Position numbers and translations under genes: made by a program
Part shown: piece by piece, positions 16,980-25,039 of the stretch
Layout: each line of letters begins with the position of its first letter
Numbering within the stretch: the stretch's first letter is position 1
The notes under the pieces: generated by a model
The model's database searches: none
Told to the model about the DNA's origin: nothing
Seen by the model: only the letters and a program-made list of their open reading frames with translations
DNA from: an uncultured Planctomycetales bacterium
GTDB taxonomy: Bacteria > Planctomycetota > Planctomycetia > Pirellulales > S012-138
Reading direction: 5' to 3'
DNA: 29,161 bases
NCBI GenBank assembly: GCA_937982665.1
Contig: CALJLD010000268.1
Location: 1 to 29,161, forward strand

Positions 16980-17450
16980 ATGAAAACCTCAGCAAGCACG
17001 GTACGTCGAGACGCCAATTCACAAATGGCGAATCGCCAAAATGCGCAGTCACGGGATGCGAGATCGCCTTCGCCGCAAATGGTTTACAGAGCCTGCGGAA
17101 AGATTCCCTATGCAACCGGAAAGCTTCCCAACGCGTCGAAAAAGGTTTCGGACGCGTGGGGAAAGGTTTTCAACGCGTGCGAAACCGTTTCAAACGAAAA
17201 TCATCTCCCACTGAAAACCATCGACAACAGCCCAAAACGCGAGGAAAATGGCTCTTTTGCAGCACAAACCCAATCGCTTGAGCCCAGAATGAAGAGTGGC
17301 TTTAGCCCCATAGGGCTTTCCCGCTTGCAAAAAACCGCAAGAGCAGCCTGTTGGAGCATTCAATTGGCTGCGAGAATTTCACGGATATGGGACAGGCTAG
17401 GCGACAAGGAACCATCGATAAATCAATTGACCAAACCCCAACGTTCATAA
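16980..17450 (+). CDS. Doubtful small basic protein containing heptapeptide repeats
   Basis: An open frame of 156 residues from ATG 16980 (or 186 from a TTG at 16890). It is rich in Lys, Arg, Ser, Asn and Gln, with no known domain. Residues encoded by 17076-17201 form six heptads of the pattern x-K-[VIL]-x-x-A-x, for example GKIPYAT, GKLPNAS and GKVFNAC. Hydrophobic position 3 and Ala at position 6 stay constant while codons vary (GCC, GCA, GCG), a weak sign of selection on protein. Against it: no Shine-Dalgarno, and a second overlapping + frame is also open across the repeat. It could equally be non-coding repeat DNA. Confidence 0.25.
   Translation: MKTSASTVRRDANSQMANRQNAQSRDARSPSPQMVYRACGKIPYATGKLPNASKKVSDAWGKVFNACETVSNENHLPLKTIDNSPKREENGSFAAQTQSLEPRMKSGFSPIGLSRLQKTARAACWSIQLAARISRIWDRLGDKEPSINQLTKPQRS
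17076..17201 (+). repeat. Six-unit 21-bp degenerate tandem repeat
   Basis: Units begin at 17076, 17097, 17118, 17139, 17160 and 17181 with exact 21-base spacing. The core resembles GGAAAGGTTYCCAACGCGTG. The middle four are most alike, and the first and last are diverged. The period is a multiple of three, giving a seven-residue protein repeat in one frame. Confidence 0.8.
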
Positions 17451-17519
17451 AACAGCGGTAGGCCGGCGCGGCGCGGCCGCCTGCGAATCCAACCCTTTGT
17501 GTTCAACGAAGATCCACGT

Positions 17520-18773
17520 ATGAAAGACGCTTACGATTGCCTGGTGATTGGTGGTGGTCCGGCCGGGAGTACGGCCGCGGCCCTGGTTGCGGATGCCGGT
17601 TACTCCACGCTGGTGTTGGAGCGCGACAAGATGCCCCGCTTTCACGTGGGCGAGTCGTTGATGCCGGAGACCTATTGGACGCTCGAACGCTTGGGCGTGC
17701 TGGACAAGATGAAGGCCAGCCACTTCCCCAAGAAGTTCAGCGTGCAGTTTGTCGGACAAAGCGGCCGCGAATCAGCTCCGTTCTACTTTCACGATGCCGA
17801 TCCGCGCGATTGCTCGCAGACCTGGCAAGTGCTGCGGAGCGAATTCGATCAAATGCTCTTTGACAACGCCCGCGAAAAAGGGGCGGATGCGTTTGATGAG
17901 ACGCGCGTGCAGGAAGTGCTCTTTGATGGAGACAAAGCGATTGGCGCGCGCGTGCAACGCAAAGGGGAAGACGCCCGCGACGTTCACGCCAAAGTTGTGA
18001 TCGATGGTTCCGGCCAACAATCTTTGATCGCCAACAAGCTGGGTCTCAAAGATGAGTATCCCGGCCTGCGCAAAGCTTCGATCTGGACGTACTATCGTGG
18101 AGCGCGGCGCGATCCCGGTCGCGATGAAGGCGCCACGATCATCATGCACACCAAAGGAAAGAAGGCCTGGTTCTGGTACATCCCGCTTCCGGAGGATGTG
18201 GTCAGCGTCGGAGTGGTTTCCAACGCGGACTATCTGCTCAAAGGTCGCGGCAAACCGGAAGAGGTTTTCCAAGAAGAGTTGGAAAACTGCCCGGCCGTCA
18301 AAGATCGTGTCAGCATCGGCGAGCGTTGTGATGACTATCGCGTGCTCCGCGATTTCTCTTACATTTCCAAGCAGCCTGCTGGCGAAGGTTGGGTCTTGGT
18401 CGGCGATGCCTTCGGCTTCCTCGATCCGATTTATTCGTCCGGCGTTTTCCTGGCGCTGAGGTCGGGCGAACTCGCGGCCGATGCCGTGGTGGCAGGCCTC
18501 AAGTCAGGCGACCTCTCCGGAAAACAACTGGGAGCTTGGGCCGAAGAGTATTCCAGCGGAATGAACTGGATCCGCAAACTTGTTTACGCCTACTACAATG
18601 ACGAGTTCAGCTTCGGCGAGTTTATTCGCCAGCACCCTCAGCACCGCAAGAACCTGACGGACTTGCTGGTTGGCAAAGTCTTCCACGAAGGTGCCGGCGC
18701 GATGTTCGACGACATGGAGCCGTGGATGGCGGAAGCCAAACAGGCGGAAGCTGCCATGAGCAAGGAGAAGTAG
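17520..18773 (+). CDS. FAD-dependent oxidoreductase of the flavin halogenase/geranylgeranyl reductase type
   Basis: 417-residue flavoprotein of the PHBH fold. FAD-binding GGGPAGSTAA occurs at 11-20, and FHVGESLMP (41-49) matches the GExLxP signature of halogenases. Lysines at 71-72 (HFPKKFSVQF) sit where phenol/pyrrole-type halogenases have their catalytic Lys. WFWYIP (217-222) fits the halogenase W-x-W-x-I-P motif that suppresses monooxygenation. VGDAFGFLDPIYSSGV (294-309) is the second FAD motif. Many uncharacterised oxidoreductases share these features, so halogenation is only a possibility, and no partner flavin reductase or natural-product gene is nearby. ATG 17520 is chosen; an in-frame GTG at 17499 would add seven residues. 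A tiny membrane-protein frame begins two bases after the stop codon. Confidence 0.88.
   Translation: MKDAYDCLVIGGGPAGSTAAALVADAGYSTLVLERDKMPRFHVGESLMPETYWTLERLGVLDKMKASHFPKKFSVQFVGQSGRESAPFYFHDADPRDCSQTWQVLRSEFDQMLFDNAREKGADAFDETRVQEVLFDGDKAIGARVQRKGEDARDVHAKVVIDGSGQQSLIANKLGLKDEYPGLRKASIWTYYRGARRDPGRDEGATIIMHTKGKKAWFWYIPLPEDVVSVGVVSNADYLLKGRGKPEEVFQEELENCPAVKDRVSIGERCDDYRVLRDFSYISKQPAGEGWVLVGDAFGFLDPIYSSGVFLALRSGELAADAVVAGLKSGDLSGKQLGAWAEEYSSGMNWIRKLVYAYYNDEFSFGEFIRQHPQHRKNLTDLLVGKVFHEGAGAMFDDMEPWMAEAKQAEAAMSKEK
18762..18767 (+). promoter_or_regulatory. Shine-Dalgarno AAGGAG for CTG-start miniprotein
   Basis: Perfect AAGGAG inside the last codons of the flavoprotein gene, seven bases before CTG 18775. 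Few genes in this window have so good a site, which argues that the short downstream frame is translated and that the start is CTG. Confidence 0.55.
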
Positions 18774-18774
18774 G

Positions 18775-18912
18775 CTGGCCGACAAGAAGTCACGCACGCC
18801 GAAGTTTGAAGCACTGTTTGTTTGGATAATCTTTTGCTTCGCAATCACGATGATGGTCTTCGTGATTTGGAATGTTGCACAGTTTTTCCGCATCAACATC
18901 GCCGATCGCTGA
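18775..18912 (+). CDS. 45-residue single-pass membrane miniprotein, apparent CTG start
   Basis: A short frame directly after the flavoprotein gene. The product is a basic N-terminus (ADKKSRTPKFEA), one hydrophobic helix at about residues 14-36 (LFVWIIFCFAITMMVFVIW), and a short tail ending in FFRINIADR before TGA. There is no ATG, GTG or TTG before the helix. The frame is closed by a TGA at 18757-18759, and CTG at 18775 lies seven bases after AAGGAG. Position, Shine-Dalgarno and a clean positive-then-hydrophobic layout support a real inner-membrane microprotein with cytosolic N-terminus, translationally coupled to the flavoprotein gene. The function is unknown; it could anchor or modulate the flavoprotein. 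An alternative is a sequencing error hiding a normal start. Confidence 0.6.
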   Translation: MADKKSRTPKFEALFVWIIFCFAITMMVFVIWNVAQFFRINIADR

Positions 18913-18914
18913 TG

Positions 18915-21900
18915 TCACGGCAATTTGCCCGGCCCTGGATCAGGACCAGATAAGAACTCAAGCAAGTCGGCGAATTGCTGGGCGTTGAATTCCTTTTCCA
19001 GGCCTTCCGGCATGATCGACTTGCCCGTGCTGGAAAAGACGTCCAACTCGTCCCGTCGCACCGTCTGCGTTTGCCCTTCCTCGCGCTTGAGCGTGATGCC
19101 CGTGGCGGACTCTGCGGAGATGACACCGGTCATCACGCGGCCGTCTTCGGTTGAAGCAACGTAGTTGATGTAAGCCGGATTGACTTCGCGATTGGGGTCC
19201 AGGACCGAGATTAACAACTGCTCGCGCGTCTTGGCAGAAGTGTCTGCCAACGAGGGGCCAATCTCGTGGCCGATGCTTGCGCGACGATGACACTTGGCAC
19301 AGTTTCTCTCGAACAGCTTAAAGCCGCGCTCGGCATCGCCGGTCAACTCCAAGGCGGGCTGAAACTCGGCGATTACATCGTCACGGGCTCCGCTTGAAGT
19401 GCCGAAGAGTTCGGCGGCTATGGTACGGATACTGTCGGCTGGGTGAACGTTCAGTTTTGCCACAAACTCGGGACCGAAGTCCGCTCGGTCCAGTTCGTGA
19501 GCGGCAACTCTTGTGAGTAATGCCTGGGTGTTGGCAGGCCGGGCGAACATCACGCCTTCGGCCGTGCTGCGCAGATCGGGCGTGAACGACGTCCACGCAT
19601 CCAGAATCAACTCAGCAGCGGTCGCCTCGTCAACGTGACCGAGCGCTTCAATCGCCGCCGCCCGCACTTGTGGTGATTCCTGCGGAGTCAACAAGCGTAG
19701 GTAGGCCGTGGAGACATCATTCCAGGGAGCTAACCACAACAGGCTGGCCGCTCGTGTTCGCGCCGCGGCAGACGCATCACGCTGGCGAAGTACGGCCTCC
19801 ACATCGGCAATCATCAACTCATACAGCTTTGCGCCGGACGCGTCCGCCTGAAAGGCCGCACGAGCTTCGTCGCCGTTCTTTCCCAACTTGGGTGCTAGTC
19901 GCCGCACATAAGCCGCCACAACAGCGGGGTTCGTTTCCCAAGTTTCCACCAGCCAGGCAAAGACGTCTGACAAGCCGTGTCGTTCTTCGATAATCAGATT
20001 GGCCAGCGCCGAGAATACCTCGTTTGCCTGGGGTTGGGCCATAAACGTTGCATCGCCTGCGAACTTAACGAAAGTCTCGGCCGCGATACCGGACGTGGAT
20101 GTGAGCGCAGCCAAACGCACCCAAGGATCAGCAGCATTTTCTTGCAGAATGGCCAACAAGCCCTGCAGGCGACGTTCAGGATCGGGGACATCTCCCAAAC
20201 TCAGCGCCAGTTGAAACTGCATCTCAGGCGTCGCGTCGCCTAGCAAAGCGAGAAGATTCCGCCGTGCTTGCTCGCGAGTTGCCAGGTTCTCGCTCTTGAG
20301 GAATGACTCATAAAGTTGAGCGACATGCCGGCGAACTTCCATCTGCGTTGAGTTGGCTGCAGTGTCCAAGTCTTGAACGCCAAGTTGCCCCAGCCCATGC
20401 AAGACGTACACCGCATGGAGTTGCCCGAGCGGAGCTTCGTTGTTCCGCACAAGTTCTTTGAGCGCCGGAACAACGGAATCATCTTGCAGCTCAAACAAAC
20501 GTCGCGCGGCCGTTTCTCTGTGCCAGGCGTTGGCATGAGCCAAATACGGCACCAACTCCCCTGCTTTCATTGCGGCGAGATCTGGCAGCGGCCGAAACTC
20601 ATAGCCATCAGGGGCAATGCGATAAACCCGCCCTCGGTCCTGCCCGCTGGTTAAGTCCAAATGCTGTTTGATGGAAGGCGGCAAACTGTTCGGGTGTTCG
20701 ATCACTTCGCGATACATGTCCAGCACCCACAAAGTGCCGTCCGGGGCATTCGCGAACTGCACCGGCCGAAACCAGTTCTCGCGCGAAGCAATAAACTCAC
20801 GTCCGTCATCGATCCGTTGCGCGAGTTGTTGCACGTGCTGGCCGCCAGCGTATTCATGCGTCAGCCGCTTACGGTGCACGATGTTGCTGCCGACATCGCC
20901 GATGAACGCTAGTCCGCGATGTTCCACAGGCCAGGCATCACCACGATAGATGGTCACACCGGTCGCCCCGGTAAAGTAACCCGCCGCGCGTCCGCCCCCT
21001 TCAATCGGCCCAGGCGCTTCACCGGCCACGCGTAACCGCGTCCGCAAGATTCGCCAGGGCTCAACAGGACTGATGCGAAAGACCTCAGCCTGCGGGCCAT
21101 CAGCGGCGATCATCGCCGTGGGATTTGTCGGCGGCAGCGACGGGTTGCGGCGCAGATAGTGATCTTCAATCACAACCTGTTGAATGTGATTGCTGTTGGA
21201 AGTCACGTACTTCCGCCCCCAATCATCAAACGACATTCCGTGCTGCCCGCCGCCGGACTCGATCTCAATGTCCAGCGTCCGCGGATCGAAGGAGAAGTCT
21301 CGCCCGCGCAAAACAATCGCATCGCTCGAAACAGCATCCTCGGTTGAGATCAATTCGCCATCGAGTGCCGTCAGCAAAGTCCGAATCCTTGCGCCGGCTG
21401 TACTCACAGCGACATGAATTCGGTTATCCAACCTCCAACGAAACGAGTTCAACAGGCCTTGAACGTTATCACGCGAGAAGCCACTGAAAACAATCTTCCG
21501 AACGTCGGCGACCCCATCGCCATTTTGATCCTTGCAGTACACGATGTCCGGAGCCGCGCCGATGAACACTCCGCCATCAAAGCAGGCAATCGCAGTTGGC
21601 CAACTCAGGCCGGCGGCAAAGATCGTCGACTTATCGTAACGCCCGTCGGAGTCGGCATCTTCAAGCAAACGGACTTCGCCAAGCTGTTCGTTTCCCTGCT
21701 CGCTGTAACCGCGCATGCAAACAACGTATGCGCGACCGGAAGCATCGAAGTCGATCGCCACAGGATCAACCACCAACGGTTCCGCAGCGACGAGTTCCAT
21801 GTGGAAGCCATCGATAAGCTCGAACTCGCGCAGGGACTCCTCCGGCGATTTCGCGGCAATCCTCGGCAGTTGATCGCCAAAGTCTTGCTCTTGGCCAGGC

Positions 21901-22007
21901 GTGACACGAGGGGACGCCGACCATAGGATGCCCGACCACAAGAAACCAACGGCGGACGTGACCGTGGCGGCGAACAGCAAGATTCTCGATCGTCGGCGAA
22001 CAGTCAT
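18915..22007 (-). CDS. PVC-type membrane-bound dehydrogenase/cytochrome c family protein
   Basis: 1030-residue exported protein of the Pirellula/Verrucomicrobium type. A signal/anchor at 1-35 (RILLFAATVTSAVGFLW) is followed by a beta-propeller-like dehydrogenase domain (about 50-480, with FELIDGFHMELVAAEPLVVD, SGGGQHGMSFDDWGRKYVTS and NAPDGTLWVLDMYREVIEHP). A long alpha-helical region of HEAT-like repeats (about 490-860) comes next, then a C-terminal cytochrome c module with the haem site CAKCH near 902-906, and beyond it the conserved IGPSLADTSAKTREQLLISV and DPNREVNPAY. It probably oxidises a sugar or alcohol in the periplasm, passing electrons to haem; the substrate is unknown. ATG at 22007 gives a clean signal, whereas an upstream TTG at 22052 would bury it. 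It is divergent from an AraC regulator and tail-to-tail with the miniprotein gene only three bases away. Confidence 0.93.
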   Translation of the reverse strand: MTVRRRSRILLFAATVTSAVGFLWSGILWSASPRVTPGQEQDFGDQLPRIAAKSPEESLREFELIDGFHMELVAAEPLVVDPVAIDFDASGRAYVVCMRGYSEQGNEQLGEVRLLEDADSDGRYDKSTIFAAGLSWPTAIACFDGGVFIGAAPDIVYCKDQNGDGVADVRKIVFSGFSRDNVQGLLNSFRWRLDNRIHVAVSTAGARIRTLLTALDGELISTEDAVSSDAIVLRGRDFSFDPRTLDIEIESGGGQHGMSFDDWGRKYVTSNSNHIQQVVIEDHYLRRNPSLPPTNPTAMIAADGPQAEVFRISPVEPWRILRTRLRVAGEAPGPIEGGGRAAGYFTGATGVTIYRGDAWPVEHRGLAFIGDVGSNIVHRKRLTHEYAGGQHVQQLAQRIDDGREFIASRENWFRPVQFANAPDGTLWVLDMYREVIEHPNSLPPSIKQHLDLTSGQDRGRVYRIAPDGYEFRPLPDLAAMKAGELVPYLAHANAWHRETAARRLFELQDDSVVPALKELVRNNEAPLGQLHAVYVLHGLGQLGVQDLDTAANSTQMEVRRHVAQLYESFLKSENLATREQARRNLLALLGDATPEMQFQLALSLGDVPDPERRLQGLLAILQENAADPWVRLAALTSTSGIAAETFVKFAGDATFMAQPQANEVFSALANLIIEERHGLSDVFAWLVETWETNPAVVAAYVRRLAPKLGKNGDEARAAFQADASGAKLYELMIADVEAVLRQRDASAAARTRAASLLWLAPWNDVSTAYLRLLTPQESPQVRAAAIEALGHVDEATAAELILDAWTSFTPDLRSTAEGVMFARPANTQALLTRVAAHELDRADFGPEFVAKLNVHPADSIRTIAAELFGTSSGARDDVIAEFQPALELTGDAERGFKLFERNCAKCHRRASIGHEIGPSLADTSAKTREQLLISVLDPNREVNPAYINYVASTEDGRVMTGVISAESATGITLKREEGQTQTVRRDELDVFSSTGKSIMPEGLEKEFNAQQFADLLEFLSGPDPGPGKLP

Positions 22008-22072
22008 TTCAGCTAATCGCGAGTTCAGTGAAATCCGGCACCGCAGCAACACAAAGCTTGGAGTATCTATTC

Positions 22073-22101
22073 AACCGCGCGGTTCGGGCGGTTTGCAACC
22101 G
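22073..22101. promoter_or_regulatory. Clustered AACCG/CGGTT palindromes, candidate operator
   Basis: AACCGCGCGGTT at 22073-22084 is a perfect 12-base palindrome. CGGTT-TGC-AACCG follows at 22089-22101. Four copies of the same half-site thus fall within 29 bases, in the 274-base region between the divergent cytochrome gene and the AraC-family gene. This is a plausible regulator binding site, perhaps for that AraC protein. The assignment is inferred from position and symmetry only. Confidence 0.45.
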
Positions 22102-22281
22102 GGATCGCCTTGATGCTGAAACATTTGCAAGGCAATGTTGGTATCATCGCGAGATTGACGTGTGTCCAAACCGGCACAATCGCGGGCTTTTTGACGCCGC
22201 CGAGGACTCGCTGGGAATGGCTTCTTTTGCCGTGATCTTTCTTTCCTTGCCGCTTGGATCACAATCGAATGTGGAGGTCCT

Positions 22282-23091
22282 ATGCTCGTCTTGGAAAACA
22301 GCACCTATTTCGGAAGTCTGGTTCGAGCCCGACAGATTGGCTCGTTTCGTGTATCCGAGTCCCGCTACCGCCCATTCGAGAAATTGCCGCAACACGCACA
22401 CGCACAACATGTGCTGATTGTCACACTTGCTGGAAGCCACGTTGACGAAATGGCGCGCTTGCACGACGTCTCCTGTCCAACAGGCAGCGTGCAATTTCAT
22501 CCCGCCAACATGCCGCATGCCCATCGATTTGGCCCTTCGGACTCGCTGGTTCTCAACATCACGCTCAGCGATCATGCGATTGAACCGTACGCAGAGTTCA
22601 TTGACTGCGCACCGCAGCCCAACGGCCAGCCATTGCATGCTCGCTGGCTGGCAACACGAATGCTGGCCGAATCGATCACGGCCGATCAGCACAGCGACCT
22701 GGTCCTGCATGAGTTGATCGCGGAGTTCTTTGCTCAGACGCGAACCTTGCCATTGGCCGCGGAGTCCAGTCGGCCCCGTTGGCTGGACGGTGTCATGCAT
22801 CGGGTTAGGAATGAAGCTGCGACAATCTCGCTGTCGAGCCTCGCTGACGAGTTCCAACGACATCCGGCCCATCTCGCGCGATCCTTCCGGAAGTGGCAAG
22901 GCTGCAGCATTGGCGAGTATCGCCGCCGTCGCCAATTGGAGTTGACGGTCAAAGAGTTGGCCGTGACCTCAAGACCGATATCGGAAATCGCGCTCAGCTA
23001 CGGCTTCACAGATCAGCCGCACTTCACCCGAGTGCTTCGGGCAGCATTGGGTTTAACGCCGGGGCAAATCCGGCGAAGAGCGCGTGGTTAG
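22282..23091 (+). CDS. AraC-family transcriptional regulator
   Basis: 269-residue DNA-binding regulator. The N-terminal part is cupin-like (QHAHAQHVLIVTLAGSH about 34-50, HPANMPHAHRF about 73-83), likely sensing a small ligand. The C-terminal domain has two helix-turn-helix units: ISLSSLADEFQRHPAHLARSF (about 179-199) and PISEIALSYGFTDQPHFTRV (about 232-251), followed by LGLTPGQIRR, which matches the family's GxTPxxYR ending. Start ATG 22282 has GGAGG at 22273-22277, four bases upstream. It is divergent from the large cytochrome-type gene, the usual layout for a local regulator, and is followed by an M1-like peptidase gene on the same strand after about 160 bases. The target genes are inferred. 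Confidence 0.92.
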   Translation: MLVLENSTYFGSLVRARQIGSFRVSESRYRPFEKLPQHAHAQHVLIVTLAGSHVDEMARLHDVSCPTGSVQFHPANMPHAHRFGPSDSLVLNITLSDHAIEPYAEFIDCAPQPNGQPLHARWLATRMLAESITADQHSDLVLHELIAEFFAQTRTLPLAAESSRPRWLDGVMHRVRNEAATISLSSLADEFQRHPAHLARSFRKWQGCSIGEYRRRRQLELTVKELAVTSRPISEIALSYGFTDQPHFTRVLRAALGLTPGQIRRRARG

Positions 23092-23253
23092 GCCGTCGCC
23101 AGGCGACTGCACATCTGAAGATTGCGACGCCAAAAAGCCTGTCGCAACCAACCGGCGAAAATAGCGCGCAAATATCCTTCAAGAAGTCGCGGGCTATGGC
23201 GGATATCCTGCCTGGATTCCGCCATGTATTCCAAAGGCCAACCGAGTCCACAA

Positions 23254-24945
23254 ATGTCACGCATTTCAACTTGTCTCACGCTCTTGGGTCTAGTCGCTTT
23301 CGCAGTTTTGACGGCCAGCGCTGCTCCGGCTTTGGCGCAGCAAGAGCCAACGCCAGCCTTGTTTACCGGTTGGCGAACAACTCACGCTGACCTGACTGTG
23401 CACATTAATCCGGAAGAACGGAAGTTCATCGTTGATGGGCAGATAACGCTAACGCTTGATGCAGAAAGCGCTGAAGGCATCACCCTGGTCGTCAACACCA
23501 GCCGCACGGCAATGGAGTGGGTGAGTGCCGAAGTTGATGGGCAAGCCTGCAACCTGGGTCTGCGGATCGAGAGATTCCCGGCCGCCCGCCCGGCCGAGTT
23601 GCAATTCGACGAGCCCAAGCGTCAAGGCGACACAGTGCAACTCGCCTTTCAGGTGGAATTCAAGAACTTCGCCAATCAAGTGGGCCTTGCGCCGGAGATT
23701 GCTTTGGCTTCCTGGACGGACGCCTGGTATCCGTTCCCGCTGCCAAGGATTGATCGCGGCGAAGAGTTTACCGCGAGTTTGTTGAGTGCCCCTGGCAAGA
23801 CAACATTCCATCTTCCGCCAGGCTGGAGCGCCCTTTGTGATGGCGTGCTCGTCAGCCGCGAGGCCAACGAAGAGGAAGTTGTTGAAGTCCGCGAACTCGG
23901 CGAAGCGCATGTCGCCCGATCCTTTAGCGCGGCCGCATATCAACATGGGCAGGTTGAACGCAACGGGCGTCAGGCGGCCGCCTATCTGCTGAAGGAACGC
24001 GAACAGAGCGTTGATGATATGGCCGAACTGTTCGATCAGATCATCACGGCGCAAGAGGAAGCCTTCGGCCCGTACCCCTTCACGACCGTTGGCGTGGCCG
24101 AAGTCATTGAGCGGATTCCCGGCTGGTACGCGGCCTCGCAGCAGACTTTCATCATGGCCAAGTCTTCCGCATTCGAGCATGGGCATGTCAACTTGCCGCT
24201 TTGGTCGCACGAGTTGTGCCACGCATGGTGGGGCAACACCGTGATGACAACCGGAGATGCCGAGAAAGTTGTCAGCGAGTCGTTGGCTCAGTTCGGCGCT
24301 GTACTGGCAATTGAAGCCTTGGAAGGCGTGGAAGCCCGCAACAAGTTCTTGGAATACTCGCGCTCAGGCTACAGTCCGCTTCAATGCGCCCGCGGCTATG
24401 CCTATTTGCTCATTCAAGGTAAGGATCATCCGCTTAGCGACCTTTCCAACTCGGAGCTTGATGGCGGCACAACACATAGCCTGGCCGATTCCAAAGGCAT
24501 GTGGTTCTATCACATGCTACGACTGCGAGTTGGGGACGAGTTGATGTTTTCAACGCTTAAGAAGATTGTTGAAGATTATCGCCATCGCCCCCTTTCATTA
24601 GCGGACTTGCGAGCGCGCTTCATCGCTGCCGCGCCGGAGCATGATCTGGAGCCATTCTTCGCGCAATGGCTCGATCGAACGGGCGCTCCCAGGTTGACAT
24701 CGCAAGTGGATGCCGAAACTCGCACCGTTGTTGTCGAGCAGACGCAGGACGGCGAACCATTTCGGCTGGATGTTGACGTCAAAGTCAACTTTGCGGACGG
24801 CTCCAGCGAAGATCACTCCGTCGCCCTCAGCGAACGCACGGCATCACTCAAGTTGAAATCTGAAAAAGACGTGGAATCAATCGAACTGGATCCCGACAAA
24901 AAAATCCTGCTGCTGAGGCCAGAGTATAAGCAAGCGCATGATTGA
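23254..24945 (+). CDS. Exported M1-family-like metallopeptidase
   Basis: 563 residues with a clear signal peptide (RISTCLTLLGLVAFAVLTAS, cleavage after APALA). The zinc site is complete: HELCH at about 319-323, followed after exactly 18 residues by Glu in VVSESLAQF, the HExxH-x18-E layout of M1 aminopeptidases, with AWWGN after the second His as in the family. The N-terminal beta-rich domain (LTVHINPEERKFIVDGQITL...) and the helical C-terminal part (GMWFYHMLRLRVGDELMF..., FFAQWLDRTGAPRL) also match. However, the G-x-M-E-N exopeptidase motif expected before the zinc site is not there; the region reads GWYAASQQTFIM. The usual Tyr of Y-x-K-G reads D-S-K-G. Specificity may differ from true aminopeptidases. 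ATG 23254 gives the cleanest signal peptide; an in-frame ATG at 23224 is the alternative. Confidence 0.9.
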   Translation: MSRISTCLTLLGLVAFAVLTASAAPALAQQEPTPALFTGWRTTHADLTVHINPEERKFIVDGQITLTLDAESAEGITLVVNTSRTAMEWVSAEVDGQACNLGLRIERFPAARPAELQFDEPKRQGDTVQLAFQVEFKNFANQVGLAPEIALASWTDAWYPFPLPRIDRGEEFTASLLSAPGKTTFHLPPGWSALCDGVLVSREANEEEVVEVRELGEAHVARSFSAAAYQHGQVERNGRQAAAYLLKEREQSVDDMAELFDQIITAQEEAFGPYPFTTVGVAEVIERIPGWYAASQQTFIMAKSSAFEHGHVNLPLWSHELCHAWWGNTVMTTGDAEKVVSESLAQFGAVLAIEALEGVEARNKFLEYSRSGYSPLQCARGYAYLLIQGKDHPLSDLSNSELDGGTTHSLADSKGMWFYHMLRLRVGDELMFSTLKKIVEDYRHRPLSLADLRARFIAAAPEHDLEPFFAQWLDRTGAPRLTSQVDAETRTVVVEQTQDGEPFRLDVDVKVNFADGSSEDHSVALSERTASLKLKSEKDVESIELDPDKKILLLRPEYKQAHD

Positions 24946-25002
24946 TCATGTCCCCTACTCTCTAAACCGGTGACCGAGAACACTGTTGAAAGCGCCACGT
25001 CC

Positions 25003-25039
25003 TTGCTAAGGTAGAAGTAGCAATTCTACTTCTTAGCAA
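25003..25039 (+). promoter_or_regulatory. Strong hairpin reaching the start codon of the second M20D gene
   Basis: TTGCTAA (25003-25009) and GAAGTAG (25014-25020) pair with CTACTTC (25026-25032) and TTAGCAA (25033-25039). This makes 14 base pairs with a GGTA bulge and a CAATT loop. The last paired base is the A of the proposed ATG. It could be a terminator for the peptidase gene (no T-run follows), a translational control hairpin, or a sign that the true start is the ATG at 25060. Confidence 0.6.

Larger units (their letters stand above)
16463..17519 (+). other. About 1 kb without a confident gene
   Basis: No recognisable protein family or RNA gene. It is A/C-rich and less codon-structured than the flanks. 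Contents I can support: a direct repeat of AGTCACGCGA (16841-16850 and 16864-16873), the 21-bp tandem repeat described separately, one possible open frame spanning that repeat, and a very GC-rich stretch (17461-17482) just before the flavoprotein gene. The promoter of that gene probably lies here, but I cannot point to one. Confidence 0.5.

Noticed and set aside
17304..17317. Small hairpin AGCCC-CATA-GGGCT followed by TTTC
   Set aside because: Only five base pairs and a minimal T-run; too weak to call a terminator, and no firm gene ends just before it.
17461..17482. Very GC-rich stretch before the flavoprotein gene with GGCCG/CGGCC arms
   Set aside because: Arms of only five bases in pure G/C sequence are expected by composition; noted as unusual base content, not as a defined structure.
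22144..22935. 263-codon open frame on the - strand opposite the AraC gene and its leader
   Set aside because: The + strand encodes a complete AraC regulator with a good ribosome binding site; the - frame has no family signal.
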